From Balaenoptera acutorostrata (Eukaryota; Chordata; Mammalia; Artiodactyla; Balaenopteridae): a stretch of 64,000 bases of DNA. Numbering within the stretch: position 1 is the first letter of the stretch; each line of letters starts with the position of its first letter. Below are positions 61,480-64,000 of this stretch, piece after piece. Both the position numbers and the translations under genes were made by a program. The notes below the pieces were generated by a model. That model was not told the DNA's origin and searched no databases. It saw only the letters and a list, made by a program, of their open reading frames with translations. The stretch lies in NCBI RefSeq assembly GCF_949987535.1, contig NC_080080.1:66329829-66393828 (forward strand), given 5' to 3'.

Positions 61480-61905
61480 AATGTAAGACCTAGAGATTGT
61501 CATGCTGAGTGAAGTAAGTCAGACATAGAAGGACAAATTTCATACATCACTTATATGTGGAATCTAAAAAAAAAGGGTACAAATGAACTTACTTACAAAA
61601 CAGAAGTAGGGTCACAGAGGTAGAAAACAAACTTATGGTTACCAGGGGATAAGGGCGGGGGCGAGGGATAAATTGGGAGATTGGGATTGACATATACACA
61701 CTACTATATATAAAACAGATAACTAATAAAGAACTACTGTATAGCACAGGGAACTCTACTCGATACTCTGTAATGGCCTATATGGGAAAAGAATCTAAAA
61801 TAAAAAGAGTGGATATATGTATATGTATAACTGATTCACTTTGCTGCACACCTGAAACTAACACAGCATTGTAAATCAACTGTACTCGGATAAAAACTTC
61901 TTTAA
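61480..61905 (+). mobile_element. 5'-truncated L1 (3' UTR), plus strand
   Basis: Plus-strand L1 3' end: 'ctgagtgaagtaagtcagac', 'cacttatatgtggaatctaa', 'gggagattgggattgacat', 'gtatagcacagggaactct', 'gctgcacacctgaaactaac', ending 'actcggataaaaac'. It keeps a G-rich tract (61645-61667). It is better preserved than the L1 at 34814. Similar T/A-rich strings at both ends ('ttaaaaaa' followed by 'gtaa') may be a target-site duplication, but low complexity makes this uncertain. Confidence 0.88.
61645..61667 (+). other. G-rich tract (quadruplex motif) in L1 3' UTR
   Basis: G runs of 4, 3, 5 and 3 with short spacers, at the same position in the L1 3' UTR as the tract at 36047-36067. Confidence 0.8.
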
Positions 61906-62370
61906 AAAAGTAAAATCCATATTCTTCCATTCTCCCTTTGTATAGGCTAGTACTTTACTCTCCCACTGAAGAGAATTTCTCTATGTGGCTAAACAAAAGT
62001 GTTTATACTAATGCACCTACAGGTCGCCTACCTCTCCCTGTCTCAGTGAGACCCTTTTATGATTGTCAACTGGCATGAAGTGTTTACACATGATGTGTAT
62101 ATTTGAAAGACAATGGAGTGATGGGGGGAAATGACATTATCTCAAACTAATATAATAAGATATTTCCACAGTAGCTATTTTTTATCTTTATTTGCCTATT
62201 TTTCACCTGATATTTTTGCATACTACTTCCAGTGCTAGGAAATTTTTAAATGAGGGTGGAGTTTTGTAGACACTTAAATCACCTTAAAAGTTGTTTTTAG
62301 TATTTTCTGCACACTTTATAGCTTAGTGTAGGTCCCAGTGGAACCAGTGTTTTATCATTTGCCAAGAAAT
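61906..62370. other. Intergenic DNA, nothing recognised
   Basis: No gene or classifiable repeat between the L1 3' end and the next MIR. Confidence 0.5.
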
Positions 62371-62374
62371 TACT

Positions 62375-62535
62375 TACGCTCTGATTTCTACAAGTTACTT
62401 CTCTATGACTCAGTTTTGTCATAAAATGGGAATAATAAATTCACCTACTCCAAAAGATTGTTGTGAGGACTGATTGAGTCAATTCATATAAAGATCTGGA
62501 ATTAGGTCTCAGAACTCATATAAAGAACCTGGCAA
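62375..62535 (+). repeat. MIR SINE fragment, plus strand
   Basis: 'tctacaagttacttctctat', 'gactcagttttgtcataaaa', 'attgttgtgaggactgattg' and 'gtcaattcatataaagatct' are MIR core and 3' segments in order. The head is missing. Confidence 0.8.
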
Positions 62536-62587
62536 TTGGGTGATCAGATTTCAATTTTCATTATACTAAGATTATGAAGGTACTTAA

Positions 62588-62632
62588 ACACACAGACACA
62601 CAGACACACACACACAGACACACACACACACA
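62588..62632. repeat. (CA)n/(CAGA) microsatellite
   Basis: A CA run interrupted four times by 'cagaca', so it is an impure CA array. Confidence 0.95.
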
Positions 62633-62713
62633 TCAAAGCCTTCCAATGATTTGTTGCTTGTCCAACTTTCCCTTTCCTTTGGCAATATCTTCATGGTAAA
62701 TCTAAGTTTCATG

Positions 62714-63054
62714 GGCTTCCCTGGTGGCGCAGTGGTTGAGAGTCTGCCTGCTAATGCAGGGGACACGGGTTCGAGCCCTGGTCTGGGAGGATCCCACATG
62801 CCGCGGAGCAGCTGGGCCCGTGAGCCACAATTGCTGAGCCTGCGCGTCTGGAGCCTGTGCCCCGCGACGGGAGGGGCCGCGATAGAGAAAGGCCCGCGCA
62901 CCGCGATGAAGGGCGGTCCCCGCACCGCGATGAAGAGTGGCCCCCGCTTGCCGCAACTGGAGAAAGCCCTCGCACGAACCGAAGACCCAACACAGCCAAA
63001 AATAAATAAATAAATAAATAAATAAGAAAAAATCCTTAAAAAAAAAAAAAAAAA
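62714..63054 (+). mobile_element. CHR-type tRNA-derived SINE (youngest-looking)
   Basis: Plus-strand CHR SINE with an intact A box (62725-62735) and B box (62768-62778), many retained CpGs, an (AAAT)n tract (about 62999-63024) and a long terminal A run. A perfect 16-base target-site duplication ('aaatctaagtttcatg') lies at 62698-62713 and 63055-63070. Its body has a 24-base tandem duplication not present in the copies at 42527 and 47968: 'cgcaccgcgatgaa' occurs at 62897-62910 and again at 62921-62934. The long pure A tail and undecayed CpGs argue for a recent insertion. Confidence 0.97.
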
Positions 63055-63070
63055 AAATCTAAGTTTCATG

Positions 63071-64000
63071 AACACAAATTACATACCCTCCCTAGCTGCA
63101 ATCATTTTGTTTTTTGAAATTGAAGAAATGCTAAACTACACCAGAAGTGACCCATGACAAAGAAGACATTTTGAAACTAACAAAATAAAGAAGCTTCCTA
63201 CTAAAAAATGGCAGTTTAACATTGGACTAAAAATTGGGTAAGAGATCATCTTGTCTATTTTAATCATCAATTATCTTCTGAAATAGATGGTGGCTATGGT
63301 TATTGTCAACCTTCACGGAAAAGAAATCTTGACCCCAATGACTACAGAATGTAATGCCTTCCAAAAATTTTAGGGGGATGAAATATAGCATGTTCCTCAT
63401 AACAGTGGGAAATCATACTTTGAAAAAGGCAAACCAAATACAGATTTTAGGCCCAAGAATATTAGCAACAAGTTCGCCTTGTCTATAAAACAAATGTGAG
63501 TGACAACCACAACATGGAGATAGTTGTCAGAACTAAGCACATACACTCTACTGTAGGTCATCCTCAAGGTAATCACATGATGGCCATACGAAGAACAAAA
63601 GGAGGGTAAGCTTCCAACATACACCATATTTGGGTGATTTTAAAAGACATCTGTAATGGAAATGCTGAAGTATACTCTTTCCCAAAGATTTGTTGGCAAA
63701 CTTAGATTAGCGTGTGTGCACATGCATACTTATAGTACATGTGGTTTTGTCCAACCTCATGAGTGAAAAACTTCCCTGGAAGTTTCATTGTTTCAAACTA
63801 TATCTTTTTTTTTTTTCTGTAAACTTTGCCATTATGGCAAAAGTACTGCGAATTTTGTTGATTATTATTTTCAATTGCTTAGATTTTCTCTGCTCTGAGC
63901 TGGTGCCAGAACATACTCAGTGAAATCTGCCCATTCTGGAAAGATTGTAGATGAAAAGCAAACATACAAAGTGAAGGAAGACAAACATGCTCCCGAATGA
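63071..64000. other. Intergenic DNA, nothing recognised
   Basis: No gene or classifiable repeat. A T run at 63807-63817 is the only simple sequence. Confidence 0.5.

Noticed and set aside
62725..62778. tRNA gene suggested by intact A and B boxes
   Set aside because: The boxes belong to a CHR SINE with an A tail and target-site duplications. No complete cloverleaf can be expected, and the same sequence recurs at 42527 and 47968.
62584..63075. 163-residue minus frame with repeated 'GPLFIAVRGP' wording
   Set aside because: It is the antisense of the CHR SINE. The repeated peptide is the 24-base duplication inside it, and similar peptides appear at every CHR copy.

Overview
This is vertebrate (mammalian) nuclear DNA: AT-rich, full of ancient mammal-wide repeats (MIR, L2, MER20, old L1), with no open reading frame that looks like a host gene. 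The lineage is almost certainly Cetartiodactyla and most probably a cetacean. Four tRNA-derived SINEs of the CHR type are present, each beginning with a 'GGCTTCCCTGGTGGCGCAGTGG'-like head when read on its own strand, and three of them still have intact CpG-rich bodies and perfect target-site duplications. I found no exon, CpG-island promoter, functional RNA gene, CRISPR array or bacterial or viral operon. The long reading frames are LINE remnants or chance frames.

Layout. 1-3655 is ancient, mostly unclassifiable sequence. 3672-11935 is an essentially full-length, dead L1 on the minus strand, with a 3' UTR, broken ORF2, upstream ORF1 region and a GC-rich 5' UTR of about eleven degenerate ~70-bp units. 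It was later hit by a CHR SINE (8748-8936) and by a chimeric retroposed RNA (9002-9525). 11952-23240 is intergenic sequence with MIRs, LTR-like relics, microsatellites, a strong G-quadruplex motif and a split L1 3' UTR whose halves face opposite ways. 23240-24985 is an L2 opened by an old L1. 24990-32225 is a long tract with few repeats. 32228-36277 holds a MIR, a 48-bp palindrome, an L2 and a 5'-truncated L1 abutting it. 37595-39462 holds a MaLR-like relic, a very unusual rearranged insertion (38642-39029) copied from an L2 4.8 kb away, and a MER20. 42527-48700 holds two CHR SINEs, the donor L2, several MIRs, a long hairpin and a hAT-type relic. 51680-57140 is a mosaic of very old L1/HAL1-like and L2 coding remnants. 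61040-63054 holds MIRs, a 5'-truncated L1 and the youngest-looking CHR SINE.

No gene network can be described. The biology visible here is the history of retrotransposition and DNA repair. The three best leads are the inverted-plus-direct templated insertion at 38642-39029, the L1/cellular chimeric retroposition at 9002-9525, and the perfect 23-bp-arm palindrome at 33216-33263. The repeat-poor tract may contain conserved regulatory DNA, but this cannot be shown from one sequence. Repeat names come from recognising consensus-like phrases by eye; boundaries are good to about 10-30 bases unless a target-site duplication fixes them.
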